A stretch of 64,000 nucleotides of DNA from Shinella fusca (GCF_014203155.1 NZ_JACHIK010000002.1:412574-476573), one strand, 5' to 3'. Positions 37,134 to 46,260 are shown, counted from the first letter of the stretch. Numbers and translations are program-made. The notes: generated from the letters alone by a model not told the origin.

Positions 37134-38451
37134 AGCGCAAGTGCTGGTTATCGGTGCCGGACCCGCCGGACTTGCCGCAGCGATCGAGGCGTCCCGCGCC
37201 GGATTGGCCGTTACGGTTGTCGAGCAGCGCGAAACGATCGGCGGAGCGATCTATCGGCAGGCCGTCTTGGGCGCGCCGGCGACGTATCAGCCGCCCGCCG
37301 TCAGGGCCCGCTGGCGGCGTCTGGTGCATGATTTCGCCGGCTGCGGCATTACCGTCCGGCACGGCTCGGTTTTTCTCGGCATCGACGGTGACGGCCTCGC
37401 CATCGTGGAGAACCGCGGAACCGGCCATGTCGAGCCGGTCGCGGCAAAGGCCGTCATCATTGCCGTCGGTGCGATAGAGAAGGTGCTGCCGCGGCCGGGC
37501 TGGAACAAGGCCGGCGTTTCGACGGTGGGCGGCCTGCAGATCATGATGAAGGAAACGGGCCGGGCGCCCGAGGGGCGAATCCTGCTGGCCGGGAGCGGCC
37601 CCTTGCTCATTGCCGTCGCCGCGCAGATGGCCCGGCTCGGCAATGCTCCGGTCGCGGTGGTGGAGGCGGGCGATCCGTTCCGCCACCCGCTAACGGGGGG
37701 CGGGTTGCTGGCCTATCCGACTCTTCTCGCCGAGGCCCTGTTCTATCTGAAGGATGTCTGGCTTCGCGGCATTCCCTGGCTGCGGGCGACGACCGTGGCC
37801 GGGATCGAGGCGGGGGCGGACGGCCTGGTTGCTACGTTGCACGATTATACCGGCACGGAGCGCCGCGTCGCGGTCGACCGCATCGGATTGCACGATGGCA
37901 TCCGTCCCAACGATTTCGGTCTTTCGACGCCGCCGGGGACTTCCCCTGTCGTCGTGACGGCCGGCGACTGCCGCGAGGCCCTGGGGGCCGTGGCAGCGGA
38001 GGCGGATGGCCGGCGGGCCGCCCTTTCGGTCATCCGGCTTCTGCAGCAAAGGGAAGAGGTCGGCACTACTGCCGCGTTGCGGCGCGAGCGCAACGCGCAA
38101 GGCCTGCTTTCAGAGCTTTTCGCGCCTGTTTCCGCCCGTCCGCTTCTTTCCGGCCTGACGGACGACACCGTGCTGTGCCGCTGCGAGAACCGCACCGTGG
38201 GCGATTTGAAGGCCCTGTGCGGGAAAGAGGATCCGCTTTCGGGGCGAGAGGTCAAGCATAACGGGCGCTTTGCGATGGGGGCCTGCCAGGGCCGCTTCTG
38301 CGCCGAAAACACGGCCCGGTTGATGGCGGAGCTGCGGCAGGACGCGCCGGCCCCCTCGGCCGTCGATCTCACGGGGCGCCGCTGGCCGATCCGCCCGGTC
38401 CCCATCGGCGCGCTGGTGTGCGCCTCCGACGACACAAGCAAACAGGAATGA
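37126..38451 (+). CDS. FAD/NAD-binding large subunit with BFD-like Fe-S domain
   Basis: The 441-residue protein starts with a Rossmann motif ([20 protein letters not shown]), has a second dinucleotide segment (GRILLAGSGPLLIAVAAQMA) and ends with a BFD-like cysteine cluster (LCRCENRTVGDL; MGACQGRFCAEN). This is the alpha-subunit layout of opine oxidases, HcnB and hydroxyproline dehydrogenases. It completes the trio encoded with the DAO-fold and [2Fe-2S] subunits. Confidence 0.9.
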   Translation: MIEAQVLVIGAGPAGLAAAIEASRAGLAVTVVEQRETIGGAIYRQAVLGAPATYQPPAVRARWRRLVHDFAGCGITVRHGSVFLGIDGDGLAIVENRGTGHVEPVAAKAVIIAVGAIEKVLPRPGWNKAGVSTVGGLQIMMKETGRAPEGRILLAGSGPLLIAVAAQMARLGNAPVAVVEAGDPFRHPLTGGGLLAYPTLLAEALFYLKDVWLRGIPWLRATTVAGIEAGADGLVATLHDYTGTERRVAVDRIGLHDGIRPNDFGLSTPPGTSPVVVTAGDCREALGAVAAEADGRRAALSVIRLLQQREEVGTTAALRRERNAQGLLSELFAPVSARPLLSGLTDDTVLCRCENRTVGDLKALCGKEDPLSGREVKHNGRFAMGACQGRFCAENTARLMAELRQDAPAPSAVDLTGRRWPIRPVPIGALVCASDDTSKQE

Positions 38452-38459
38452 GGCCTTCC

Positions 38460-39857
38460 ATGCCCAGGATTCAAACCGCTGCCGTTTCCTCCGTGCAGAC
38501 CGTCATCGTCCACAACCCCTTCGACGGCGCCGTGGTCGGCGAGGTTGCCGAAAGCACAGCGGCCGATGTCGCCGACGCCGTGCTCAGGGCCAAGGCCGCG
38601 CAATGGGAGTTCCGCCGCTCGACCCCGGCCGTCCGCCGCGCGATGCTCAACGCGCTTGCCGATGCGATCGCCGGGGATGCGGAGACCATGGCGCGCATCA
38701 TCTCCCGCGAGATGGGCAAGACGATCCGCGAAGCGCGCAACGAGGTTCGCCGTGCCCAGAACACCCTCCGGCTTTCCGGTGATGCCGGGACGTTCCTCGA
38801 TGGCGAGGCGCTGCATTGCGCCATTGTCGAGGGCGGGGCCGACCGCCTGGCGACGATCACCTACGAGCCCGTCGGCGTCGTCGGCGCCGTCACGCCGTTC
38901 AACTATCCACTGAACCTGCTTTGCCACAAACTCGGGCCTGCCATTGCCGCCGGCAACGCGGTCGTGGCGAAACCTTCGCCCAAGGCGCCGCTCGCGGCCG
39001 CCCGGCTGAGGGAACTGGCGCTGAAGGCCGGTTGGCCGCCGGCGCTGTTCCAGATCGTCCATGGCGGTGCGGACGTCGCCCTTTCGCTTGCGCGCTCGCC
39101 GATCGATCTCCTGTCCTTCACCGGCGGCCCGGCTGCCGGCCTGGCGCTCAAGAATGCCGGCGGTCTGGTGCGTTGCCTGATGGAACTCGGTGGAAACGAT
39201 CCGTTGTTCGTATTGCCGGACGCCGATCTCGACCGCGCGGTCGCGACGGCGATCGGCCATCGCTTCGAGATCGCCGGCCAGAGCTGCGCCGCCGTCAAGA
39301 AGCTCTACCTGCACCGGGATATCGAGCGGGTCTTTACCGAAAAGCTGCTGGCCGCGGTGGATGCCGTCGAATTCGGCGATCCGTCAAGCGACGATACGGA
39401 TATGGGAACGGTGATCGACGAAGCGGCCGCCCGCGTCGTCGAGGAGCGGGTGAGGGCGACGGTTGGTGGCGGGGCGCGGTTGCTGCACGGCGGCACCCGC
39501 AACGGCACGGTCTTCGCGCCGACCGTGATAAGCGGCGTTTGCCTGGACGCGCCGGTGATCGCCGAGGAGACGTTCGGCCCGGTCATCGCCATCCGCACCT
39601 TTGCCGATGCAGGGGAGGCGATCGCCGAGGTCAACGCGGGCTCCTATGGCCTGCAGGCCGGTGTCTTCACCAATGATCATGCCCTCATCAGGATGTTCTC
39701 GCGCGATCTCGTCGTCGGCGGGGTGATGATCAACGAGGGACCGGATTTCCGTGCCGAGCATGTGCCCTTCGGCGGCGTCAAGCGCTCCGGCCTCGGGCGC
39801 GAGGGGGTTCGCATCGCGCTTCGCGAAATGTCCGAACCCAAAGTCGTGATCGATTGA
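38460..39857 (+). CDS. NAD(P)-dependent aldehyde dehydrogenase
   Basis: The 465-residue enzyme has the family landmarks EPVGVVGAVTPFNYPLNL, VVAKPSPKAPL, the catalytic glutamate in LMELGGNDP, the nucleophile cysteine in GQSCAAVKK and EETFGPVIAI. It resembles lactaldehyde/semialdehyde-type members. It follows the FAD dehydrogenase by nine bases and should oxidise an aldehyde made in the pathway, possibly a semialdehyde. The ATG at 38460 is favoured by AGG spacing; one at 38448 is possible. Confidence 0.9.
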   Translation: MPRIQTAAVSSVQTVIVHNPFDGAVVGEVAESTAADVADAVLRAKAAQWEFRRSTPAVRRAMLNALADAIAGDAETMARIISREMGKTIREARNEVRRAQNTLRLSGDAGTFLDGEALHCAIVEGGADRLATITYEPVGVVGAVTPFNYPLNLLCHKLGPAIAAGNAVVAKPSPKAPLAAARLRELALKAGWPPALFQIVHGGADVALSLARSPIDLLSFTGGPAAGLALKNAGGLVRCLMELGGNDPLFVLPDADLDRAVATAIGHRFEIAGQSCAAVKKLYLHRDIERVFTEKLLAAVDAVEFGDPSSDDTDMGTVIDEAAARVVEERVRATVGGGARLLHGGTRNGTVFAPTVISGVCLDAPVIAEETFGPVIAIRTFADAGEAIAEVNAGSYGLQAGVFTNDHALIRMFSRDLVVGGVMINEGPDFRAEHVPFGGVKRSGLGREGVRIALREMSEPKVVID

Positions 39858-39866
39858 GAGGCTGCC

Positions 39867-40610
39867 ATGCGTATCGGCATCGTCGGCGCATCGGGGCGCG
39901 TTGGAACCCGGCTCGTGGAACTCGTTCTTGCCAATCCGGGGCTGGAACTGGCGGCAGCGCTGGTTTCGCCGTCGTCACGGCTGGTCGGGTTGCCGGTGAA
40001 CGGCGGCGGCATAGAATACCGCGCGCCGCAAGCCGCCATGAACAGCCACTGCGATGTGATGATCGATTTCTCGACACCCGCGGCAACCCTGGCATTGCAG
40101 GAGGAGATCGGCACAAAGCCCATTCCCGTGATCATCGGCACCACGGGGTTTTCGCCGGAGGAGGAACGGCGGATAGCCGGGTTCGCCCGCCACCGGCCGA
40201 TGCTCGTCAGCGCGAATTTCGCGCACGGCTTCGAAGCCTTCCGGCTGGCGGCGCTGGAATTTGCCCGGCGGATGCCCGCCGGCGAGCCCTCCGTCGCGGA
40301 GACCTATCATCTTCGCAAGAAGGCCGAGCCCTCGGGAACGTCCCGGCTTCTCGCCCGCCAGCTCTATGAAGCGCGCACCCGCGCCATGGGGTTCGCGGCG
40401 CCCGAGCCCGCCATCGCCGTCCATCGTGAAGGCGGCACCGTCGGCATCAATGAGGTGCGCTTCGAGATGGGTTCGGCGCAGGTCTCCTTCACATACCGCG
40501 TCCATACGCTGGCAGCCTATGCCGAAGGGGCGCTTGCCGCCGCCCAATGGCTGGTGTCGCAGGCCCCGGGCGCAGGTCTCTACAGTCTTTCCGACTGCCT
40601 CACCGATTGA
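39867..40610 (+). CDS. DapB-like dihydrodipicolinate reductase homologue
   Basis: The 247-residue protein has DapB landmarks: nucleotide-binding GIVGASGRVGTRL, IIGTTGFSPEE, VSANFAHGFE and ETYHLRKKAEPSGTSR, in which the second histidine of the usual HxxHK catalytic motif region is replaced. A housekeeping dapB is expected elsewhere in the genome. Its place between an aldehyde dehydrogenase and a DapA-like gene suggests reduction of a cyclic imine in a catabolic pathway. GAGAGGCTGCC precedes the ATG. Confidence 0.85.
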   Translation: MRIGIVGASGRVGTRLVELVLANPGLELAAALVSPSSRLVGLPVNGGGIEYRAPQAAMNSHCDVMIDFSTPAATLALQEEIGTKPIPVIIGTTGFSPEEERRIAGFARHRPMLVSANFAHGFEAFRLAALEFARRMPAGEPSVAETYHLRKKAEPSGTSRLLARQLYEARTRAMGFAAPEPAIAVHREGGTVGINEVRFEMGSAQVSFTYRVHTLAAYAEGALAAAQWLVSQAPGAGLYSLSDCLTD

Positions 40611-40630
40611 AACATGGAAAGGATAGCTCG

Positions 40631-41548
40631 ATGACAGATATTGCCGCACGCTTCCAGGGTGTCTTCACCGCACTCGTCACGCCTTTCAAGGACGGCGCCG
40701 TGGACTACGCCGCGTTCGACAGGCTGGTCGAACGCCAGATCGCCGCCGGCGTTGCGGGGCTCGTGCCGGTGGGCACGACCGGCGAGGCCGCAACCCTCTC
40801 CGACGAGGAGGCGGATGCGCTGATTGCCAGGACGGTCCGGCTTTCGGCCGGGCGTGTCCTGGTCATGGCCGGCGCCGGCGCCAACGATACACGAAAGACC
40901 CTCGAAAAGGTGAGGGCCGCCGAGCGGGCAGGGGCGGATGCGCTGCTGCTGGTCACGCCCTACTACAACAAGCCCACACAGGCCGGCCTGATCGCCCACT
41001 ACAGCGCGGCGGCCGGCGCGACCGCCCTGCCGATCATGCTCTATTCCGTGCCCGGCCGCTGCGGCGTCGAGATCGCGCCGGAAACCTGCGCAACGCTGAT
41101 GCAGCGTCATTCCAACATCGTCGCCATCAAGGAGGCGGGCGGTTCCTCCGCGCGCGTGACGCAGCTACGCCAGGCCTGCGGCGACAGCCTGATCGTCCAT
41201 TCCGGCGATGACGGTCTGACGCTCCCCTTCCTTTCCGTCGGCGCCGCGGGCGTGACCAGCGTGGTTGCCAATATCGCCCCGTGCGAAATGGTCCAGCTCG
41301 TCGATGCGTTCCGTGCGGGCGATACCGCGCGCGCCTTGCTGCTGCACGAGATGATCGCCGAACTGACCGAAGGCATGTTCATCGAGTCCAATCCCGGTCC
41401 GGTGAAAGCGGCGCTGGCGCTTTCCAATCTCGCGGGGCCGGAAATGCGCCTTCCGCTGGTGCCCGTTTCCGACGCCAATCGCGAAAGGCTCGCTGCGATC
41501 CTCAACCGTTTCGGCTCGGCGGCAAGCACCTTCCAAGAAATGCGCTAA
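40631..41548 (+). CDS. DapA-family aldolase (dihydrodipicolinate synthase-like)
   Basis: This 305-residue TIM-barrel lyase has the canonical sites: VGTTGEAATL, VTPYYNKPTQ, the catalytic tyrosine and arginine in LYSVPGRCGV and the Schiff-base lysine in VAIKEAGG. The arginine that binds aspartate semialdehyde carboxylate in DapA is kept, so it could be a true HTPA synthase or a relative acting on another keto acid. It ends the first part of the cluster; a hairpin follows. Confidence 0.9.
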   Translation: MTDIAARFQGVFTALVTPFKDGAVDYAAFDRLVERQIAAGVAGLVPVGTTGEAATLSDEEADALIARTVRLSAGRVLVMAGAGANDTRKTLEKVRAAERAGADALLLVTPYYNKPTQAGLIAHYSAAAGATALPIMLYSVPGRCGVEIAPETCATLMQRHSNIVAIKEAGGSSARVTQLRQACGDSLIVHSGDDGLTLPFLSVGAAGVTSVVANIAPCEMVQLVDAFRAGDTARALLLHEMIAELTEGMFIESNPGPVKAALALSNLAGPEMRLPLVPVSDANRERLAAILNRFGSAASTFQEMR

Positions 41549-41584
41549 GGCCGGCAACGAGCTTTGCATTGCCCGGTGCCGGCC
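41549..41584 (+). repeat. Inverted repeat between dapA-like gene and ABC permease
   Basis: GGCCGGCA and TGCCGGCC are perfect eight-base arms around a 20-base loop, starting immediately after the stop codon. No T run follows, so it may attenuate or stabilise the mRNA rather than terminate. Confidence 0.55.
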
Positions 41585-41652
41585 CGCATAACACACTGAG
41601 AGAAAACCGGTTCATGCCTTTATCTTGGGCAGGCCGGAGAAAACAGGGGAAC

Positions 41653-41733
41653 ATGATGAGCGACATGAACAGCATAGGCGCGAATGCCACGATTGCCGTC
41701 GGACCGTTCTTTCATTCCGGGGAGGCCGAATGA
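41653..41733 (+). CDS. Possible 26-residue leader ORF coupled to the permease
   Basis: A short ORF starts ATGATG after CAGGGGAAC, encodes MMSDMNSIGANATIAVGPFF plus six residues, and its stop overlaps the permease start (GAATGA). It could be a translational leader or the remnant of a deleted gene. Only its ribosome site and coupling support it. Confidence 0.35.
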   Translation: MMSDMNSIGANATIAVGPFFHSGEAE

Positions 41734-42395
41734 CCTACCACTGGGATTTCCAATCCATCTGGCCTTTCTGGGATCTGTTCCTCTGGGGGCTTTGGATCAG
41801 CATCGTCTACACGGTCGGCTCGATCGTCGCGGGCATTCTCATCGGCTTCCTGACCTGCGCGGCTCGGCTTTCGGGCTGGACGGTCCTGAATATCATCGCC
41901 CGCGTGTATCAGGAGGTATTCCGCTGCACCCCGCTTCTGGTGCAACTGCTCTGGTTCTACTACGCCTTTCCCTTGCTGGTCGGCGGGTCGATCGACAACC
42001 GCGTGGCGGGGATGCTGACGCTCTCGCTCTATGTCGGAGCCTTCTATGCGGAAATCTTCCGCGGCGGTATCGTCTCCATCGATCGCGGCCAGCGGGAAGC
42101 GGCGGCGGCAATCGGCATGAGCCCGTGGCAATCGATGACGAGGATCGTCCTGCCGCAGGCCCTGAAGCGCATGCTGCCTTCATTCATCAACCAGTCCGTC
42201 ATCCAGTTCAAGAACACCTCGCTGGTCTCGGTCATCTCGGTCGCCGACCTCGCCTACATGGCGGCGGTCGTAAACGGGCAGACCTATCGCCCGCTCGAAT
42301 CCTACACCGTGATGGCCGGTCTCTACATCGCCATGCTCCTGCCGCTCACCCAGGCCGCAGACTGGATCGAGCGTCGGCTCCGGGTAAGCGACTGA
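41730..42395 (+). CDS. Amino-acid-type ABC transporter permease
   Basis: The 221-residue inner-membrane protein has about five helices and the HisM/GlnP coupling motif (EAAAAIGMSPWQSMTRIVLP). GGGGAGGCCGA precedes the ATG. It should form the channel with the ATPase that follows and use the binding protein encoded on the other side of the LysR gene. A single permease gene suggests a homodimer. Confidence 0.93.
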   Translation: MTYHWDFQSIWPFWDLFLWGLWISIVYTVGSIVAGILIGFLTCAARLSGWTVLNIIARVYQEVFRCTPLLVQLLWFYYAFPLLVGGSIDNRVAGMLTLSLYVGAFYAEIFRGGIVSIDRGQREAAAAIGMSPWQSMTRIVLPQALKRMLPSFINQSVIQFKNTSLVSVISVADLAYMAAVVNGQTYRPLESYTVMAGLYIAMLLPLTQAADWIERRLRVSD

Positions 42396-42419
42396 AGGCG
42401 GAAAAGAGGAAACGCGACC

Positions 42420-43187
42420 ATGGCCATCCACACGAATGCACCGATTCTCGAAACCGTCGGCCTGCGCAAGAGCTACGGCGCCCATGAGGTGCTCAAAGGG
42501 CTCGACCTCAGCCTCGATCGCGGCGAAGTCGTGGCCTTGATAGGCCCTTCCGGTTCCGGCAAGTCGACGTTCATCCGCTGCCTGAACATGCTCGAGATGC
42601 CGACCGGCGGCACCTTGCGCTTTCGCCAGAAAGAGGTGCATCCCGGATTTCGCGACAAGGGGGAGCAGATCGGCATCGGCACGCTGCGCCGCCATGTCGG
42701 CATGGTGTTCCAGCACTTCAATCTCTTTCCCCACAAGACGGTCCTGCAGAATGTGACGGAAGGGCCGATCACCGTCTGCAAGACGCCGAGGAAGGAAGCC
42801 GAGGAACGCGCGATGCATCTCCTGGGGCAGGTGGGGTTGTCGGAAAAGCATGCCGCCTATCCCAATCACCTTTCCGGCGGCCAGAAGCAGCGTGTGGCCA
42901 TCGCCCGTGCGCTTGCGATGCAGCCGGAAGCCCTGCTGCTCGACGAGGTGACGAGTGCGCTCGATCCGGAACTGGTGGGAGAGGTGCTTGCCGTTATCCG
43001 CAAGCTCGCGGAAGACGGCATGACGATGGCCATCGTGACCCATGAAATGGCATTCGCTGCAGATGTCGCAAACCGGGTGCTGTTCCTCGATCAGGGGGTG
43101 ATTGCCGAGGAGGGATCTCCCGACCAGGTGATCCTCAATCCGCAAAACCCGCGTCTGCAGGGTTTTGTCGCCCGGTTCCACGGATAA
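42420..43187 (+). CDS. Amino-acid-type ABC transporter ATP-binding protein
   Basis: The 255-residue ATPase has Walker A GPSGSGKST, signature LSGGQKQRV, Walker B ALLLDEVTSALDPE and H-loop IVTHEMAFAADVA, typical of the GlnQ/HisP group. It follows the permease by 24 bases and is followed after four bases by the lysine-dehydrogenase-like gene. Confidence 0.95.
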   Translation: MAIHTNAPILETVGLRKSYGAHEVLKGLDLSLDRGEVVALIGPSGSGKSTFIRCLNMLEMPTGGTLRFRQKEVHPGFRDKGEQIGIGTLRRHVGMVFQHFNLFPHKTVLQNVTEGPITVCKTPRKEAEERAMHLLGQVGLSEKHAAYPNHLSGGQKQRVAIARALAMQPEALLLDEVTSALDPELVGEVLAVIRKLAEDGMTMAIVTHEMAFAADVANRVLFLDQGVIAEEGSPDQVILNPQNPRLQGFVARFHG

Positions 43188-43191
43188 GGCG

Positions 43192-44268
43192 ATGGCGAGG
43201 CTGCGCATTTCGATTGTCGGCGCCGGCAGGCTGGGGACTGCTCTTGCCGCCCTGCTTGCGGGCCAGGATGAGTTTACCGTCGACGTGATCGACCCGTCCG
43301 AGGATGCCCTCGACAGGTTCGATCAAAGGCAATTGCCGATCCGCGCCCATCTGCTGCGCCACCGCGAGGACCTGCCGGCGATGCTGGCGAAGGCGGATGT
43401 GACGGTCGCGGCCGTTCCCGAAGCCGCGCTCGATCAGGTGGCCGCGGCTGCCGGCGCGGCCGGAACGCATTTCCTCGATTTTTCCCCGGCCAAGGCCCAT
43501 GCGCAATCGCGCCTGCGCGAACTTTCGCGCGAGCGGGCGGTGTTCAGCGGCTGCGGCGTCTCGCCCGGCATCATCGACAATGTCGCGTGCGGACTGGTGC
43601 ACGAATTCTCGCCGATTACCGATCTGACGATACGGGTCGGCTCGATCCCGCGCTTTCCGACGAACCGGCTGGGTTATGGCCAGATCTGGAATGTCGACGG
43701 CCTGATCGACGAATACACGCGCCCGTGCGCCGCCATACGCGACGGCCGGCAGGTGATGATCGAGCCCCTGGAGGCCTACGAGCGCATCGTCATGGACGGT
43801 GTGGGCTACGAATGCTTCACCACGGCCGGCGGACTGGAGGACCTCGAAGCCCTGACCGCCGCCGCCCCGCGAAACGTCGTCTTCAAGACGCTAAGGTATC
43901 CGGGGCACCTGGAATACATGCGGTTCCTGCTCGACGACCTCGGCCTGCGCGGCCGGCGCGATATGCTCAGGAGCCTCCTTCTCAACGGTCTGCCCGTCAT
44001 TCAGGACGACCTTCTGCTGCTGGTGGTAACGGCCCGCGGCGAGCGCAACAGCCAGATGGCGGAGCGCACGATCTCCCATCGTTTCGTCCCGAACCCGAAA
44101 ATCGCCCCCTTCAACGCCCTGACAACCGTCGCCGCCGGCTATGCCGCAACATTGCTGCTGCTGTTTGCACGCGGAGAGATAGCCGATGCGGGGCTCGTAC
44201 CGCATCAGCGGATCGAGACGGGCCGATTGTTCTCCGAACGGTTCTTGTGCTCCTTGAAATGCGATTGA
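43192..44268 (+). CDS. Saccharopine/lysine-6-dehydrogenase-like oxidoreductase
   Basis: This 358-residue protein has an N-terminal Rossmann fold (ISIVGAGRLGTALAALLAGQ) and the substrate domain of the saccharopine-dehydrogenase superfamily (SGCGVSPGIIDNVACGLVHE; IWNVDGLIDEYTRPC; TAGGLEDLEAL; KTLRYPGHLEYMRFLLDDLG). The closest described activity is lysine 6-dehydrogenase, which makes piperideine-6-carboxylate. As last gene of the importer operon it probably acts on the imported compound or its product. Substrate is inferred only. Confidence 0.88.
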   Translation: MARLRISIVGAGRLGTALAALLAGQDEFTVDVIDPSEDALDRFDQRQLPIRAHLLRHREDLPAMLAKADVTVAAVPEAALDQVAAAAGAAGTHFLDFSPAKAHAQSRLRELSRERAVFSGCGVSPGIIDNVACGLVHEFSPITDLTIRVGSIPRFPTNRLGYGQIWNVDGLIDEYTRPCAAIRDGRQVMIEPLEAYERIVMDGVGYECFTTAGGLEDLEALTAAAPRNVVFKTLRYPGHLEYMRFLLDDLGLRGRRDMLRSLLLNGLPVIQDDLLLLVVTARGERNSQMAERTISHRFVPNPKIAPFNALTTVAAGYAATLLLLFARGEIADAGLVPHQRIETGRLFSERFLCSLKCD

Positions 44269-44391
44269 GGCAGTAGCGGTGGAGTGCCCTTCCGACATCG
44301 TCGCCGCGACGGGGAAACGTCCAACCGTTACGGGATGTTGAAACCCCACAGGCCCGCTCTAATGTAGAAGTGTCAAACACAGGAGCTGTCC

Positions 44392-44889
44392 ATGGGTATT
44401 TTCAGCCGAATTAAGGAGAAACTCTTTGGAAATTCAAAGGAGAATCCGAACCACACCGTGACTGCCGATGCCGGTCAATCCGTAGCCGCCGGTGTCACGG
44501 CGACGTCCACGACGGGCAGTAAGGCAGGTCCCGCCCAGACGCCGGAGGCTGCCGAACCCAGCCTTAGCAACGAAGTTACCGCCGCGCTCGCAGGTGCCAA
44601 TGCCGAACCCGCAGCATCGGTGCGAGCCGAAGCCGTCGATGTCGCCGCTATCATGGATGCTGCGGTCAAGAAGAGTGGCCAGAAGCTCGATTGGCGCCGA
44701 TCGATCGTCGATATGATGAAGGCGCTGGATCTGGATTCGAGCTTGTCTGCCCGCAAGGAGCTTGCCGACGAACTGGGCTTCACGGGCGACAAGAACGATT
44801 CTGCCACAATGAACGTGTGGCTTCACAAGGCGCTCATGAAGGCGCTCGCCGACAACGGCGGCAAGGTGCCGCCTGAATTGCTCGACTGA
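44392..44889 (+). CDS. DUF3597-domain protein
   Basis: This 165-residue protein starts MGIFSRIKEKLFGNSKENPN, has an Ala/Thr/Glu-rich low-complexity middle, and ends with the DUF3597 domain (KLDWRRSIVDMMKALDLDSS; LADELGFTGDKNDSATMNVW; PPELLD). The domain shows some likeness to LysM-associated stress proteins, but the function is unknown. It is monocistronic, with a hairpin ten bases downstream. Confidence 0.88.
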   Translation: MGIFSRIKEKLFGNSKENPNHTVTADAGQSVAAGVTATSTTGSKAGPAQTPEAAEPSLSNEVTAALAGANAEPAASVRAEAVDVAAIMDAAVKKSGQKLDWRRSIVDMMKALDLDSSLSARKELADELGFTGDKNDSATMNVWLHKALMKALADNGGKVPPELLD

Positions 44890-44898
44890 AACAAGCAA

Positions 44899-44940
44899 GG
44901 CTCCTCCACGACGATCACTTTCGGCATAGGTGGAGGAGCC
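44899..44940 (+). terminator. Hairpin after the DUF3597 gene
   Basis: GGCTCCTCCAC and GTGGAGGAGCC form a perfect eleven-base-pair stem around a 20-base loop, ten bases after the stop. No clear T run, so termination is likely but not certain. Confidence 0.6.
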
Positions 44941-45041
44941 TGTCGCCAATTCCTGGGCTGTGTAGGTCGTGAGTTCATGCCGAGGCGCAACTTGCTGGCT
45001 CTGTGAGCCTATCCGCGCGACCGCCTCTGCGCGAATTGCTT

Positions 45042-45620
45042 TTAGCGAAACGCTTCGGCTGGCGTTTTGTATTCGAGGCACTTGCACGGGCGCGCCGATC
45101 GCAAATCTTGTTCAGGTCGTACCCAGTGATGGAAAGCGGGTTCACATCTCTCGAAAGCCATTTCCTGGTCGTCCGTTCGTATTCCCGCCGGTGCCCTCTT
45201 GCCAGGGTGATTGCGGATCGTAGAACGAGGCTGCAGAGCCAATACCGGCGTCAAGGAGGAGTTGAACGCTGTTCCATGTGGAAGGTCAATGGCGTGTGCT
45301 ATAGGGCAGGACCTGCATCACGCCGATGAGCCGCTCCATGATCGCCGCGATTGGTGATCGTTGTTGCGCAGGAGAAAGGTGAAGCGGCTGACCGGTTCGA
45401 CCGGCGAGGTCAAATTCGCCCTGCTGAACTTTTGGCGAAACTGAAAGAGGTCGCACTCCCAGTGGCCGAATTGCTTGTGATCGGCGAGTGTCCGGGCGGC
45501 GTAGGATGTTGAGATCCGGAATGAAGTGCGGCCGTGCCGGCGCCTGGCATGCCGCCGCCAGCGTCGTGCAGAATGTTCCGGCAGATACCTCCAGAGCTTG
45601 GAGCGCTAACGCCAGGCGGC
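45042..45620 (-). mobile_element. IS30-family transposase relic
   Basis: Read on the minus strand in shifting frames, this region encodes ADHKQFGHWECDLFQFRQKF, ANLTS, SRFTFLLRNN, MERLIGVMQVLPYS, RKWLSRD, YDLNKICD and CKCLEYKTPAEAFR before a stop at 45042. These are the core and C-terminal segments of IS30-type DDE transposases. At least three frameshifts separate them and I see no terminal repeats, so it is a decayed copy. Confidence 0.75.
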
Positions 45621-46260
45621 GCTTCGACATAGGCGTTCGGGCGCTCCGTGATCTCCAGAAGGTGGGCCGGCAGGGGAGGGAAGGCGCGGGCCGCCGCGAG
45701 GGCGGTGGAGCCGGCGTCGGCCGGCGGCGTGGTGTGCGGTGACGCGGAGCCGTCCGGGGCGTCGAATTCGCTAGCCGATAATACGGGGCATTTCTTATAT
45801 TGTGAGCGATAATGCCATCTATCGCTGAAGCAGTTCTATGAGCGCGTTGTGCGTGCCGACAAGTCGATGGATCGCCATCAAGCTGATGGTCGACCGCAGC
45901 GCTGAAAGCCAGACGGTCGTGGAAATGCGCAAGCAAATCTCTGCGCTGTTTGAGGAGCAGCGCCGTGACATTCAGATGTAGCAGACGCCATCGGCCATGC
46001 AAGCCGATAAGGAGAGGGCACGAAGGCGTCGGCTTACTCCGATGACAACTGGCCCTGGATCGGCCGGCGCCCACCGGTATCGATCCTGCCATCGCGGCCC
46101 AGCAGCAGACGACTGCCGCCGGCCGCGACGCGTTGCCCGTGAGCAGACTGGCCCGGCGAAAAATATCCAAGATGAACAGCGCCGGCTGATCCTTCGGCAA
46201 GCCGAACAGGAGCGCCAAGCGTGATAATGACCGGGATAGCAAGGAGCGCCAGTTACGGCT
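45621..46260. other. Gene-poor stretch with coding debris
   Basis: No intact gene is recognisable. A plus-strand open stretch near 45880-45980 encodes KLMVDRSAESQTVVEMRKQ and ISALFEEQRRDIQM before a stop, a coiled-coil-like fragment with no start. An AGCGAT/ATCGCT inverted repeat lies at 45805-45826 and includes a 12-base match to the integrase operator near 49.6 kb. Confidence 0.4.
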
